DNA from: Varibaculum cambriense DSM 15806
GTDB taxonomy: Bacteria > Actinomycetota > Actinomycetes > Actinomycetales > Actinomycetaceae
DNA length: 64,000 bases
Direction: 5' to 3'
Assembly: GCF_000420065.1 (NCBI RefSeq)
Contig: NZ_ATUF01000003.1
Location: forward strand, 62,001 to 126,000
Part shown: one piece after another, positions 52,001 through 60,346 of the stretch
Layout of the letters: every line of letters begins with the position of its first letter
Numbering within the stretch: the stretch's first letter is position 1
Position numbers and translations under genes: made by a program
The notes under the pieces: generated by a model
Told to the model about the DNA's origin: nothing
Databases searched by the model: none
What the model saw: only the letters and a program-made list of their open reading frames with translations

Positions 52001-52601
52001 TTATGTTTCTGACCACCCCTTACAGGGGATGGAGACCATTCTTGCCCACAATAGTGACACTGAAATCGTGGATCTTTCTTCCGAGGACGGGGTAAGAGAT
52101 GGGCAACAAATTCAAATATGTGGCCTGATTACCGCGGTGCAAAGTAAAACTACCAAGCGTGACGGGAACCTGTGGGCGATCGCCACTATCGAGGATATTT
52201 CCGGCTCTACCGATGTGCTGTTTTTCCCGAACACCTACCAGAAGTATTCGCAAGACTTGGTGACGGACGAAATTGTGAGCGTGCGGGGACGGGTACGGAT
52301 TCGTGACGAAGAAGCTTCCCTGTACGCGCAAGAAATGACCGTGCCTGACATCAGCCAGGTTTCCAATGGCCCTTTAAATATCTATATCGCGGCAAATCGT
52401 CTTACCGAAGATATAGCGGAGCAATTACGGGAAATCCTGGGTTCCAGTCCGGGACAAAGCGAAGTTCGGATGCATCTGCGCGGCTCTAAAGGCACAACTA
52501 TCGTGCAGCTGGGTGATGATTTGCGGGTAAATCGCGGATCCGGTTTAGCCGGCCAGCTAAAAACCCTACTCGGTCTGCACTGCCTAGAAAAGCGCAAATA
52601 A
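49053..52601 (+). CDS. dnaE: DNA polymerase III subunit alpha
   Basis: 1182 residues, the replicative polymerase catalytic subunit (DnaE1 type). An N-terminal PHP domain (HVHTDYSMLDGAAR near residue 10, ITDHGYLFGAYEF) is followed by the polymerase core with GPGRGSGAGSIVAYA near 375, the catalytic aspartates in MPDIDVDFDERRRG near 412, tandem helix-hairpin-helix motifs near 860 and a C-terminal OB fold near 1000. The length is normal. ATG 49053 follows a -10 box by 7 bases, predicting a leaderless transcript. Confidence 0.97.
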   Translation: MAPAKDFVHLHVHTDYSMLDGAARIGKLVERAVEIGQPAVAITDHGYLFGAYEFYAAARNAGIKPIIGLEAYITPGTSRFDQTRQRWGEESQRADDVSARGAYTHMTLLSRTTEGMHNLFRLGSLASIDGQMQKWPRADRDLLERYSTGLIGTSGCPSGEIQTRLRLGQWEEAKKAAGELQDIFGKENFFIELMDHGLQIERRVRNDLLKLAKVIDAPLIATNDSHYVLKSDQPTQDALLCINSGSRLNDADRFRFEGSGYYLKSAEEMRELFSEFPEACDNTLKIAEMCEVHFQTTDEGADYMPQFEVPSGEDTTSWFVKEVQRGLHRRYPQGIPEKSQKQADYECGIITQMGFPGYFLVVADYINWAKAQGIRVGPGRGSGAGSIVAYAMGITELDPLEHGLMFERFLNPERVSMPDIDVDFDERRRGEVIDYVTEKYGKDRVAQVVTYGKIKAKQALKDSCRIMDKPYALGDQLTKKMPPAIMGKDIPLSGIYDEKHPRYGEASEFRQYVSDNAGEVKPVIKMAQGLEGITRQWGVHACAVIMSSHDLTDIVPMMKRLADGAIITQFDYPTCETLGLLKMDFLGLRNLTVISDALDNIVANGKEPLDLEQVPLDNRPTYELLSRAETLGVFQLDSAGMRSLMRLMKPTEFSDISAVGALYRPGPMGANSHTNYALRKNGRQEIEPIHPALSEALADILDETYGLIVYQEQVMAIAQKVAGYSLGQADILRRAMGKKKKKEMDKQYSRFHDGMIERGYPEDAVSKLWEILVPFSSYAFNKSHSAAYGLVSYWTAYLKANYPTEYMAALLTSTKDNKDKLGLYLRECRRMNIAVLPPDVNASDSDFTAVGESIRFGLSAVRNVGINVVAEIVKARKEKGDYTSFHDFLDKVPIEVCNKRVVESLIKAGAFDSLGHARRPLEAIHIEAVDSVIDVKRNAAMGQEDLFGMMAADEGVTFTVQIPELPEWDKQQKLKFERDMLGLYVSDHPLQGMETILAHNSDTEIVDLSSEDGVRDGQQIQICGLITAVQSKTTKRDGNLWAIATIEDISGSTDVLFFPNTYQKYSQDLVTDEIVSVRGRVRIRDEEASLYAQEMTVPDISQVSNGPLNIYIAANRLTEDIAEQLREILGSSPGQSEVRMHLRGSKGTTIVQLGDDLRVNRGSGLAGQLKTLLGLHCLEKRK

Positions 52602-52620
52602 CCTTCCGCGCTCCACTAAT

Positions 52621-52863
52621 TTAACGGGAGACTTGGGCTCCGGCGGTGCCGGTGGGGAGATTTACTTGCACGATATCGCCGGGGGAGAGGGCGCTGCCGC
52701 GGCGAGTTTCTACCTCGCCATTGACCGTCACATCACCGGATTGGATAAGCACTCGTGCCTCGGCGCCGTCTTCTACCAGGTTTGCTAGTTTCAGAAACTG
52801 TCCGAGCTTGATAGTTCCCCGCACTGAAATCGCCGGTAAGGAAACGCTGTTATTATCTGCCAC
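52621..52863 (-). CDS. S4-domain RNA-binding protein (YaaA/YbcJ-like)
   Basis: 80 residues forming a single S4 RNA-binding domain: IKLGQFLKLANLVEDGAEARVLI, then SGDVTVNGEVETRRGSALSPGD (both quoted in part). Such small proteins are related to YbcJ/YaaA and to the S4 part of ribosomal and stress proteins; the RNA target is unknown. The start is GTG 52861-52863, supported by a TATCAT box exactly 7 bases upstream. Convergent with dnaE, whose stop is 20 bases away, and divergent from the membrane protein at 52925. Confidence 0.85.
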   Translation of the reverse strand: MADNNSVSLPAISVRGTIKLGQFLKLANLVEDGAEARVLIQSGDVTVNGEVETRRGSALSPGDIVQVNLPTGTAGAQVSR

Positions 52864-52870
52864 ACAGTAA

Positions 52871-52876
52871 ATGATA
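52871..52876 (-). promoter_or_regulatory. Predicted -10 box of a leaderless promoter (S4 protein)
   Basis: Minus-strand TATCAT, then 7 bases (TTACTGT), then GTG 52863. No ribosome-binding site is present. Confidence 0.5.
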
Positions 52877-52924
52877 CTAAACTGTTGGCAGTATGACTTT
52901 ATTGGCGCATGTTGGAGGAGCTAG

Positions 52925-53686
52925 ATGAGCAACCCCGAACCGCACGGATTCCCACAAGGTGATCAGCCAAGCGGAGCAAACTGGCCTTTCCTAAGATCAG
53001 GGCAAGCAGAGCTAGGTAGTCAACCCATCGAGTCGCAGCCGCAACCGGCTTTCCCTGCCCCGGCCGCACCTCCGGCGCAAAATGTTCCCCAATATAGCCC
53101 GCAGTTCCCGCAGGTGGCAGAATACCCGCAGACTCAAAAAAAACCGCTTCCCGAAGAATCAGTGGTTTCGGCCTCTGGAAGCAAAAACCCGCAGCCCGAA
53201 CCGGTAAAGGAGGCCGGGGCACCCGCGGAAACTGAGGGAACGCCGGTAGCCACGGAATATGATTCCCGGGTGTCGGCACTGGAGATTCAGAAATCTTTAC
53301 ATCAGCAAGCCTTAACTCCGTGGTGGTTGGACGCTTTAATGGGGTTGTCTTTGTCCGGGGTAATGGTTTTCAACGGTTTCGGAACGTCCATGTGGCTTAG
53401 GATCGGTTCCCTGATCGTGATGGTGATTGCCCTGATTTTGGTGACCTGGTACCAGGGAGATGCGCAGGAAAAATCGAATACTTTCCTCACCGGTACCCTA
53501 ATGGGGGCGGTTTGTGGTTTTATTGCCGGCCTGATTGTGGTAGCTGCCTCGCTATATCTGGTTTCCCCGATTCCTGCCTGGTATCCCTGGGTATTGTGGC
53601 TGGTCTGTGCGGTACTGCTGTACCTTACCTATCGCGGTTTCCGGGATTGGGTAATGCGGAACTTACAGAAGAAACACCAAAAGTAG
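52925..53686 (+). CDS. Multi-pass membrane protein with Pro/Gln-rich N-terminus, unknown function
   Basis: 253 residues. Residues 1-120 are low-complexity, rich in P, Q, A and E (QPQPAFPAPAAPPAQNVPQY), with no membrane segment and presumably cytoplasmic. Residues ~135-240 hold four predicted membrane helices, including SLSGVMVFNGFG, LIVMVIALILVTW and FIAGLIVVAASLYLV. The C-terminus is basic (KKHQK). A strong GGAGGAG site precedes ATG. No family was recognised. It stands 78 bases before hisD, which has its own promoter. Confidence 0.7.
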   Translation: MSNPEPHGFPQGDQPSGANWPFLRSGQAELGSQPIESQPQPAFPAPAAPPAQNVPQYSPQFPQVAEYPQTQKKPLPEESVVSASGSKNPQPEPVKEAGAPAETEGTPVATEYDSRVSALEIQKSLHQQALTPWWLDALMGLSLSGVMVFNGFGTSMWLRIGSLIVMVIALILVTWYQGDAQEKSNTFLTGTLMGAVCGFIAGLIVVAASLYLVSPIPAWYPWVLWLVCAVLLYLTYRGFRDWVMRNLQKKHQK

Positions 53687-53752
53687 TTTCACTATATAAG
53701 TCAAAATATTTTATTTATTGGACTAGACTGCGGTCTCTTTTCTCAAACCCAA

Positions 53753-53758
53753 TAACAT
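53753..53758 (+). promoter_or_regulatory. Predicted -10 box of a leaderless promoter (hisD)
   Basis: TAACAT followed by 6 bases and ATG 53765; no ribosome-binding site. An AT-rich stretch lies upstream from 53700, but no -35 element at standard spacing was found. Confidence 0.45.
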
Positions 53759-53764
53759 ATCCCC

Positions 53765-55090
53765 ATGCTGTCAATTACTGATTTCCGCACTACTATGCCA
53801 ACCGGGATGGAACTGCGCCAAGCGCTACCGCGCGCCCAAATGAATATTGAGGACGCGGCAGAGAAAATTCGTCCTCTGATGCAGGAGGTAAAAGCGCGCG
53901 GTGCCGTCGCTCTGCGGGAGCTTTCCGAAAAGTTCGATGGGGTCAGGCCAGAGCATCTGCGCGTACCGGAAGAAGAGCTCTCCTCGGCATTGGAGCAGCT
54001 TGATTCGGCAGTGCGGGAAGCCATGGATATTTCTATCGCCCACAATCGCGCCGGGCATCGCGCTCAGGTTCCCAGTGAGCGAGTAACCGAAATAATGCCC
54101 GGCGGGATCGTGAAACAGCGCTGGATTCCGGTCGAGCGGGTAGGGTTGTATGTTCCCGGCGGACTAGCCGTATATCCGTCCTCCGTAATCATGAACGTGG
54201 TAGCCGCCCAGGAAGCCGGGGTAGGGCAGATAGCAGTCGCCTCCCCGCCGCAAACTCGGTTCGGAGGCAGGGTACATCCCACGATTTTGGCCGCCTGTCA
54301 GCTGCTGGGGGTAAAGGAGGTTTACGCCGTAGGTGGGGCACAAGCGATCGCCATGTTTGCCTATGGGGCTAGCGGGGAGGCGGGCATAGATCCCGATCCG
54401 CTGTGTCAGCCGGTTGACGTGATTACCGGGCCGGGAAATATTTATGTGGCGGCGGCTAAACGTTTAGTGCGCGCAGTTTGCGGAATCGACGCGGAAGCCG
54501 GCCCCACAGAAATTGGGATTATCGCAGATAAGAGTGCTAATCCCACCCTGGTGGCAGCAGATATGATTTCGCAGGCCGAGCACGACCCCAATGCGGCCTC
54601 GGTACTTTTTACCGACTCTGAGGAACTTGCGCGCAAAGTAGAAGCAGAAATCGTTCCGGCCGCGCAGGCGACTAAGCATTCGCAGCGGGTTTGTCAGGCT
54701 CTCAGTGGCCCCCAATCCGGAATAGTGCTGGTAGCCGATATTGCTAGCGCGATTGACGCGGTTAATGCTTACGCTCCCGAACACCTAGAGATTCATACCG
54801 TAGAAGCGGGAGAAGTAGCGAATCAGATCCGTAACGCCGGAGCGATTTTTGTCGGCCCCTATACGCCGGTTCCCCTGGGTGACTACCTGGCGGGCTCTAA
54901 TCACGTCCTCCCTACCGGTGGTACCGGGCGTTATGAGGGCGGGCTGTCAGTAATGGCGTATCTAAAACCGGTGCAACAGATTGAATACCAGCGCGGGGCT
55001 CTAGAAAAAATGGCGCGTCCCTTAACCGCGTTTGCGGACGCCGAAGACCTTCCGGCACACGAAGAAGCCGTGAACTGCCGATTTGAATAA
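53765..55090 (+). CDS. hisD: Histidinol dehydrogenase
   Basis: 441 residues. It carries out the last two steps of histidine synthesis, oxidising L-histidinol to L-histidine with NAD+ and Zn2+. YVPGGLAVYPSSVIMN is near residue 135, DVITGPGNIYVAAAKR near 220, AGPTEIGIIAD near 245, the zinc/catalytic ISQAEHDPNA near 270 and SNHVLPTGGTGRY near 380. ATG 53765 is supported by a -10 box 6 bases upstream. The other his genes begin after an intervening transporter gene. Confidence 0.96.
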   Translation: MLSITDFRTTMPTGMELRQALPRAQMNIEDAAEKIRPLMQEVKARGAVALRELSEKFDGVRPEHLRVPEEELSSALEQLDSAVREAMDISIAHNRAGHRAQVPSERVTEIMPGGIVKQRWIPVERVGLYVPGGLAVYPSSVIMNVVAAQEAGVGQIAVASPPQTRFGGRVHPTILAACQLLGVKEVYAVGGAQAIAMFAYGASGEAGIDPDPLCQPVDVITGPGNIYVAAAKRLVRAVCGIDAEAGPTEIGIIADKSANPTLVAADMISQAEHDPNAASVLFTDSEELARKVEAEIVPAAQATKHSQRVCQALSGPQSGIVLVADIASAIDAVNAYAPEHLEIHTVEAGEVANQIRNAGAIFVGPYTPVPLGDYLAGSNHVLPTGGTGRYEGGLSVMAYLKPVQQIEYQRGALEKMARPLTAFADAEDLPAHEEAVNCRFE

Positions 55091-55109
55091 ATAACAGATA
55101 GGAACAACG

Positions 55110-56360
55110 ATGGCAAATAAAAATGTAGGTATCCCCAGCCTCTTTAGGCAGCTGCTATTTTGGGTGCTAGTGGCGATCGTGGCCGGTGCTTTGATCGGTA
55201 TGATCCCCGGACTCCCCAAAGGGTTTATTTCTCCTTTCGCCACTTTTAACGATATTTTCGGTAAATTCTTAAGTTTTTGTATCCCCCTGATCATTTTGGG
55301 GCTAGTAGGGCCGGCGCTCGCAGACCTAGGGCGCGGAGCTGGTAAATGGCTATTGGCCACAGTCGCGATTGCCTACGGATCCACTTTGTTCGCCGGTTTC
55401 GGCACCTACGGGATTGCGTCGCTTGTTTTCCCGCGCATCCTCACCGAATCAGCTCCCGAACTTAAAGAGCCCAAGAACGCGGTGGCCTCCCTGCTAGGGG
55501 ATAACCTGAACATTACCCCGGTACTGGATGTGACCGGTGCTTTGATTTTGGCTTTCATCCTGGGCATTTGCATGGCGGCGCTGAACACCCCCACTTTGCA
55601 TCGCGCCTACTCGGAGTTCCGGGATATCACCATGTTGATGATTAAACGGGCGATTGTGCCGCTGCTGCCGCTATTTATTTTCGGTACCTTCCTCAATATG
55701 TCCTACTCGGGGCAGATTGCCCTGGTCATCAAGGTAATGATCAAAGTTATTTTGGTGTCAGTGATCCTGACTGTGGTGCTATTACTACTGCAATACACCG
55801 TGGCCGGTGCGATTGCGAAAGTTAACCCCTTCACTGCACTAGGCCGGATGGCGAAAGCCTATTTCACCGCGCTGGGGACTGCTTCTTCGGCAGCTACCAT
55901 TCCGGTGACCTATCAGTGTGCCCGTAACAACGGGGTTTCGGCAGAGATCGCGGGCTTTACCATTCCACTGTGCGCCACCATCCATCTGGGTGGCTCCACG
56001 GTGAAAATCACTGCCTTTGCCCTGGCAGTCCTGCAGATGACCGGACAATCCGTTACCTTCGGGAAGATGGCGATGGCCATCATTATCTTAGGGATCACCA
56101 TGGTGGCGGCACCGGGGGTTCCCGGCGGCGCGATCGCTGCTGCGCAGGGAGTTTTGATGGGCTTCCTGGGCTTCTCTCCCGAGCTGTATTCGCTGATGGT
56201 CGCACTCTATGTGGCGATTGACTCCATTGGTACTGCCACTAACGTGACTGGGGATGGTGCTATCGCCCTGGTGGTGAACACGCTGGCGGGCGGCTCCCTG
56301 GGTAATGAAAAAGGTAAAGCCATGGCCACCGCTGAAACCATGGTTTCGGCCTCCGACTAA
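55110..56360 (+). CDS. Dicarboxylate/amino acid:cation symporter (SstT-like serine/threonine transporter)
   Basis: 416 residues, about eight to ten membrane segments, DAACS family. Na+-coupled uptake of serine/threonine or dicarboxylic amino acids is expected. The re-entrant loop serine-rich motif is in ALGTASSAATIPVTYQC near residue 255, and PLCATIHLGGSTVKITAFAL near 290 matches SstT more than GltP. The final helix region has GTATNVTGDGAIALVVN, where the Asp and Asn contact substrate and Na+. The start ATG is 19 bases after the hisD stop, with AGGA upstream, so it is probably co-transcribed with hisD. Confidence 0.88.
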   Translation: MANKNVGIPSLFRQLLFWVLVAIVAGALIGMIPGLPKGFISPFATFNDIFGKFLSFCIPLIILGLVGPALADLGRGAGKWLLATVAIAYGSTLFAGFGTYGIASLVFPRILTESAPELKEPKNAVASLLGDNLNITPVLDVTGALILAFILGICMAALNTPTLHRAYSEFRDITMLMIKRAIVPLLPLFIFGTFLNMSYSGQIALVIKVMIKVILVSVILTVVLLLLQYTVAGAIAKVNPFTALGRMAKAYFTALGTASSAATIPVTYQCARNNGVSAEIAGFTIPLCATIHLGGSTVKITAFALAVLQMTGQSVTFGKMAMAIIILGITMVAAPGVPGGAIAAAQGVLMGFLGFSPELYSLMVALYVAIDSIGTATNVTGDGAIALVVNTLAGGSLGNEKGKAMATAETMVSASD

Positions 56361-56372
56361 GTAACTAAAGTA

Positions 56373-56443
56373 TTTTGCCCTCGCCGCTATTGGCCGGTTT
56401 CGTCCTCAGAAAAACCGAAACCTGCTAATCGGCGAGGGCAAAA
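56373..56443 (+). terminator. Compound hairpin between the symporter and hisC
   Basis: Outer stem TTTTGCCCTCGCCG (56373-56386) pairs with CGGCGAGGGCAAAA (56430-56443); inside it GGTTTCG pairs with CGAAACC. It has no T run, so termination may be partial. It lies just before the hisC promoter and marks a transcriptional boundary inside the histidine cluster. Confidence 0.65.
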
Positions 56444-56463
56444 CAATATCTGGGTAATGCCTT

Positions 56464-56469
56464 TAGAAT
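56464..56469 (+). promoter_or_regulatory. Predicted -10 box of the hisC operon
   Basis: TAGAAT about 25 bases before ATG 56495. It would give a short leader of ~19 bases carrying an AAAGG ribosome-binding site, so hisC onward can be expressed apart from hisD. Confidence 0.45.
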
Positions 56470-56494
56470 GGGAGCCAGAAAGGATCGAAGATTT

Positions 56495-57619
56495 ATGGAA
56501 CAGTCCCCCTTGCTGCCGCTGCGAGAAGAACTCGCCCAGGTTACCCCCTATGGGGCGCCGCAACTAGAGGTGTCTGCCCGGCTGAACGTAAACGAAAATC
56601 CCTATTCTCCCAGCCTCGAGATGATCACCGATATTACCCAGGCGGTTAGCGAGGCAGCGGCGGGTCTTAACCGTTACCCGGATCGAGATTTCACTGCCCT
56701 GCGGGAGGCCTTAGCCGGCTATATTAAGCGCGAATCTGGCCTGGACTTTCCGGTCGAACAAATCTGGGCAGCTAATGGCTCCAATGAAGTGATGACCCAA
56801 CTGTTGGGAGCCTATGCAGGGCCCGGACGCACGGTTTTGGGAACCGAGTATTCTTACTCGATGTATCCGGAGTACGTGCGGGGCGCGCACTCGAAATATG
56901 TGACGGTTCCCCGACAAAGCGACTGGAATCTAGATCTGGATGCCCTGCTGCAGGGGCTGCAGGAAGTGCGACCTAGTGTGTTACTGCTGGCAAATCCGAA
57001 TAATCCGACCGGGACTGCCAGTGGCGAAGCCGAATTAGTACAGATTTTGCAGCAAGCTAAAGAAACCGGGCCGGAGATTAATGGCAGACCCACCGCTACG
57101 GTAGTGGTAGTGGACGAGGCCTACGGGGAGTTCCGGGATCCCGAGCAGCCCAGCGCCCTCGCCCTGTTAGAAAAATTCCCGCACTTGGCGGTATCCCGTA
57201 CTATGTCCAAATCCTTCGGGATGGCGGGGCTGCGCCTAGGATACCTGGTGGCGGCCAAAACGGTGATCGCCGATATTATGCGGGTGCGTTTGCCCTATCA
57301 CCTTTCGGCACTCACTCAGGCAGCGGCAATCGCGGCTTTAGGACACGCTGAGGAGCAGCTACGCCAGCTGGCGGAGCTACGCGAGCGCCGCGATGCCTTG
57401 GCAGCATGGCTGGAGGCGAAGGGCTACACGGTACCTAAAACCCAGGCTAACTTTGTGCTTTTTGGCCCCTTCCCGGATCGACACCAAGTGTTCAGTGATT
57501 TATTGGACCGTGGGGTGTTAATCCGCGAGGTTGGTCCCGCCGGGTTCTTGCGGGTCAGTATCGGCACCGCCGCAGAAGATCAAGCATTTCGTAAAGCATT
57601 CGAGGAGGTAACCAAATGA
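56495..57619 (+). CDS. hisC: Histidinol-phosphate aminotransferase
   Basis: 374 residues, PLP class II aminotransferase converting imidazole acetol phosphate and glutamate to histidinol phosphate. [10 protein letters not shown] is near residue 30, [11 protein letters not shown] near 165, [12 protein letters not shown] near 205 and the PLP-lysine motif [17 protein letters not shown] near 235. ATG 56495 is preferred over an in-frame ATG 27 bases upstream because AAAGGATCG lies at proper spacing. It overlaps hisB by 4 bases. Confidence 0.95.
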   Translation: MEQSPLLPLREELAQVTPYGAPQLEVSARLNVNENPYSPSLEMITDITQAVSEAAAGLNRYPDRDFTALREALAGYIKRESGLDFPVEQIWAANGSNEVMTQLLGAYAGPGRTVLGTEYSYSMYPEYVRGAHSKYVTVPRQSDWNLDLDALLQGLQEVRPSVLLLANPNNPTGTASGEAELVQILQQAKETGPEINGRPTATVVVVDEAYGEFRDPEQPSALALLEKFPHLAVSRTMSKSFGMAGLRLGYLVAAKTVIADIMRVRLPYHLSALTQAAAIAALGHAEEQLRQLAELRERRDALAAWLEAKGYTVPKTQANFVLFGPFPDRHQVFSDLLDRGVLIREVGPAGFLRVSIGTAAEDQAFRKAFEEVTK

Positions 57620-58215
57620 GCCGCAGGGGGAAAGTCACCCGGAAAACCGCGGAATCAGAAATCACGGTAGAAATCAATCTAGATGGTACCGGGAAAAGTC
57701 AGATTAGTACGGGGGTACCGTTCTATGACCATATGCTGACTGCGCTTTCGAAACATTCCTTGATTGATATGAATATTGCTGCTCGCGGCGATATTGAGGT
57801 GGATGTGCATCACACGGTAGAAGATACCGCGATTTGCCTGGGTAAGGCGCTGCAGGAAGCTCTGGGGGACAAAGCAGGGATTCGGCGTTTTGCTGATGCC
57901 ACTGTCCCGCTCGATGAGGCGTTAGCCCGGGCAGTGGTGGACGTGGCCGGACGCCCCTATTGTATGCACAGCGGAGAGCCTGCCGGCCAGGAATATCACC
58001 TAATCGGCGGACATTTCACCGGGGCAATGACCCGGCATGTGTGGGAATCTTTTGCCTATAACGCTGGGATCTGCCTGCATGTGGAGGTACTTTCGGGGCG
58101 CGACCCGCACCATATCGTAGAGGCGCAGTTCAAAGCGGTCGCCCGGGCGCTGCGGGGAGCGGTGGAAACCGATCCGCGGGTTACCGGCATTCCTTCCACT
58201 AAGGGTGCGCTGTGA
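57616..58215 (+). CDS. hisB: Imidazoleglycerol-phosphate dehydratase
   Basis: 199 residues, single-function HisB that dehydrates imidazole glycerol phosphate using two Mn ions. Metal-binding motifs are [15 protein letters not shown] near residue 33, [15 protein letters not shown] near 62, and [15 protein letters not shown] near 180. The normal length shows no fused phosphatase domain. It overlaps hisC (ATGA) and the next gene (GTGA), so translation of all three is coupled. Confidence 0.96.
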   Translation: MSRRGKVTRKTAESEITVEINLDGTGKSQISTGVPFYDHMLTALSKHSLIDMNIAARGDIEVDVHHTVEDTAICLGKALQEALGDKAGIRRFADATVPLDEALARAVVDVAGRPYCMHSGEPAGQEYHLIGGHFTGAMTRHVWESFAYNAGICLHVEVLSGRDPHHIVEAQFKAVARALRGAVETDPRVTGIPSTKGAL

Positions 58216-58979
58216 ACGCTGCAAACTTTCCCGAACAGGACGATCCGCGCGATAAAGAACCGCGCGAGGAAAACTCGGCGGGCGATAAAGAACCCGTATC
58301 TAAACCCGAGGATTACTTTGATCAGGTGATCGCACAATCCGGGATTAATGGGGAAGAGCTCGATGGCTTTAGCGAAGAAGTTGACCAAGATCTGCAGGCC
58401 TGGCAACACTTAGAGGCGCTGCCTCCGGAGGCCGGAGATGTGGCGCTAGTACTGACCAACCTGCTAGAGCCGGTGCCACTAGCCACGATGATGGCGGCTC
58501 ACGAGATTGATGCCCGGATCGTGGAGACCGAATCCGGATGCGTAGTGTGGAAACGCCTCACTCCCACTCCCGATGATGAGTTAGAGGCGCTGCTGGGGGA
58601 GGAGCGACCAGTATCGCCCGAGGCCGAGGCGCTCGCCCTCGCGGTTTCAAAGATTACCCCCTACGGGGCAGTGCTGTTTGTTTCTACTTTGCGTTCGGAT
58701 CACGATGATGACCCGGGGGTACAGGGGCAAATCACGGCGCGCGTGTACTATGACGGGCATTTTGATCGTACGATTCCGGCGGGCCCCTTGGTTTCTTGCG
58801 CTGATGAACGAGTGGAAGATCTACTGCTCGGGCGGACTTCTCCCGAAGACTATCCCGAGATTCGTCCCCCACGCTTGCGCGATTTACCGGGGATTTTGCT
58901 GCGGCAGCTGCGGGGACTGCAAGAAGATATTAATCGCCGGGAAGACCCAGATAAGCGGGAGGAAACAGGCGGTGAGTAA
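58212..58979 (+). CDS. Conserved acidic protein in the his operon, unknown function
   Basis: 255 residues, strongly acidic, with a charged N-terminus ([12 protein letters not shown]). Residues ~75-180 form a compact domain with [21 protein letters not shown] and [14 protein letters not shown] (quoted in part), and the C-terminus ends in [16 protein letters not shown] 58212 overlaps the hisB stop, and its end overlaps the hisH start by 8 bases. No family is recognised. Strict translational coupling between hisB and hisH suggests a role tied to histidine synthesis. Confidence 0.75.
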   Translation: MNAANFPEQDDPRDKEPREENSAGDKEPVSKPEDYFDQVIAQSGINGEELDGFSEEVDQDLQAWQHLEALPPEAGDVALVLTNLLEPVPLATMMAAHEIDARIVETESGCVVWKRLTPTPDDELEALLGEERPVSPEAEALALAVSKITPYGAVLFVSTLRSDHDDDPGVQGQITARVYYDGHFDRTIPAGPLVSCADERVEDLLLGRTSPEDYPEIRPPRLRDLPGILLRQLRGLQEDINRREDPDKREETGGE

Positions 58980-59610
58980 AAAGGTAGCGGTATTCGACTA
59001 CGGCTCCGGCAATGTGCGCTCCGCGGTTAACGCCTTAAAGCGCGTCGGGGTTGAGGTTACTCTAACCAGTGACTTTTCTACCTGTCTGGAGGCTGACGGT
59101 CTACTAGTACCAGGGGTAGGAGCCTTTGCAGCAGTGATGAAGGATCTACATGCTCGCCGCGGTGACACTATTATTGACCGGCGTTTAGCAGGTGGACGGG
59201 CGGTGCTCGGTATCTGCGTGGGGATGCAAATACTGTTCGAGCGCGGCCTCGAGCACGGTGAGGACACTGCTGGGATGGGGGAATGGCCAGGAACGGTAGA
59301 AAAACTCCCTGCCCCGATTCTGCCCCATATGGGCTGGTCAAAGATACAGGTAGGGCAGGGGTCGCAGCTTTTTTCCGGGATTAAAGATGAGCGTTTTTAT
59401 TTCGTGCACTCCTACGGGGTAACCGCTGATCCTGCGGGGCATTATCGGCAGGCTTCTCGTATGAAACCCCCTATTTTTTCCTGGGCAACCCACGGGGAGC
59501 CGTTTATCGCCGCGGTAGAGAACGGGCCGTTAGCGGCCACCCAGTTCCATCCTGAAAAATCCGGCGACGCTGGCATGGAACTGCTACGCAACTGGACGCA
59601 AACCTTCTAA
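58972..59610 (+). CDS. hisH: Imidazole glycerol phosphate synthase subunit HisH
   Basis: 212 residues, class I glutamine amidotransferase giving ammonia to HisF. The catalytic Cys is in [15 protein letters not shown] near residue 80 and the His-Glu pair in [13 protein letters not shown] near 192. GTG 58972 is chosen: GGAGGAAAC lies just upstream, and the protein then starts [15 protein letters not shown] as expected. A longer frame running back into the previous gene is spurious. hisF is not in the window. Confidence 0.95.
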   Translation: MSKKVAVFDYGSGNVRSAVNALKRVGVEVTLTSDFSTCLEADGLLVPGVGAFAAVMKDLHARRGDTIIDRRLAGGRAVLGICVGMQILFERGLEHGEDTAGMGEWPGTVEKLPAPILPHMGWSKIQVGQGSQLFSGIKDERFYFVHSYGVTADPAGHYRQASRMKPPIFSWATHGEPFIAAVENGPLAATQFHPEKSGDAGMELLRNWTQTF

Positions 59611-59619
59611 GGGAGAAAC

Positions 59620-60345
59620 ATGTTAGAACTTTTACCGGCAGTAGATGTGGTGTCTGGTCAAGCGGTGCGCCTGCATCAAGGCAAAGCAGGTAGCGAAAAA
59701 GTCTATGGGGTGCCTTTAGAGGCTGCCTGCAGCTTCCAGGAGGCGGGAGCCCGCTGGCTACACCTGGTGGATTTGGACGCGGCTTTCGGCCGGGGAAATA
59801 ACACCCAAGTGGTGCAAGAAATCGTTGAACAGGTAGATCTACAGGTAGAGGTATCAGGGGGGATCCGTGACGACGAATCTTTGGAACGAGTACTAAACGC
59901 CGGAGCCCGCCGGGTAAATCTAGGAACTGCCGCGATTGAAAATCCGGAGTGGACCTGTCAGGTGATCGCCAAATACGGTGACCAGATTGCAGTGGGGCTG
60001 GACGTGCGCGGACATACTCTTGCTACTCATGGCTGGACCAAAGATGCCGGTGACCTCTTTGAAATGATTGCCCGGTTAGATGCGGCTGGCTGCGCACGCT
60101 ACGTTGTTACCGATGTAATGCGCGATGGTACCTTGACCGGCCCGAATACCCAGTTACTTAAGGAAGTATGTGAAGCCACCCCGGCGAAGGTAATAGCCAG
60201 TGGGGGAGTGAGCACTCTGGATGATTTACGTACTTTGCGGGAGCTGACCAGCATCGGGGTTGAGGGCGCGATTGTGGGCAAAGCCCTGTACTCCGGGCAG
60301 TTCACCATGGAACAAGCCCTGGCGATTGCTAGCGGGAGAGCCTAG
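59620..60345 (+). CDS. priA: ProFAR isomerase, HisA/PriA type
   Basis: 241 residues, TIM barrel isomerising ProFAR in histidine synthesis. Catalytic Asp residues are in [18 protein letters not shown] near residue 9 and [15 protein letters not shown] near 168; the phosphate-binding loops are VSGGIRDD near 80 and [12 protein letters not shown] near 190. In most actinobacteria this protein is PriA, which also performs the TrpF reaction. Whether it is bifunctional here cannot be read directly and depends on whether a separate trpF exists. ATG behind GGGAGAAAC. Confidence 0.92.
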   Translation: MLELLPAVDVVSGQAVRLHQGKAGSEKVYGVPLEAACSFQEAGARWLHLVDLDAAFGRGNNTQVVQEIVEQVDLQVEVSGGIRDDESLERVLNAGARRVNLGTAAIENPEWTCQVIAKYGDQIAVGLDVRGHTLATHGWTKDAGDLFEMIARLDAAGCARYVVTDVMRDGTLTGPNTQLLKEVCEATPAKVIASGGVSTLDDLRTLRELTSIGVEGAIVGKALYSGQFTMEQALAIASGRA

Positions 60346-60346
60346 T

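Noticed and set aside
58678-58971. Longer hisH start extending 98 codons back into the previous gene
   Set aside because: The extension has no HisH similarity, while GTG 58972 has a strong ribosome-binding site and gives the family N-terminus.
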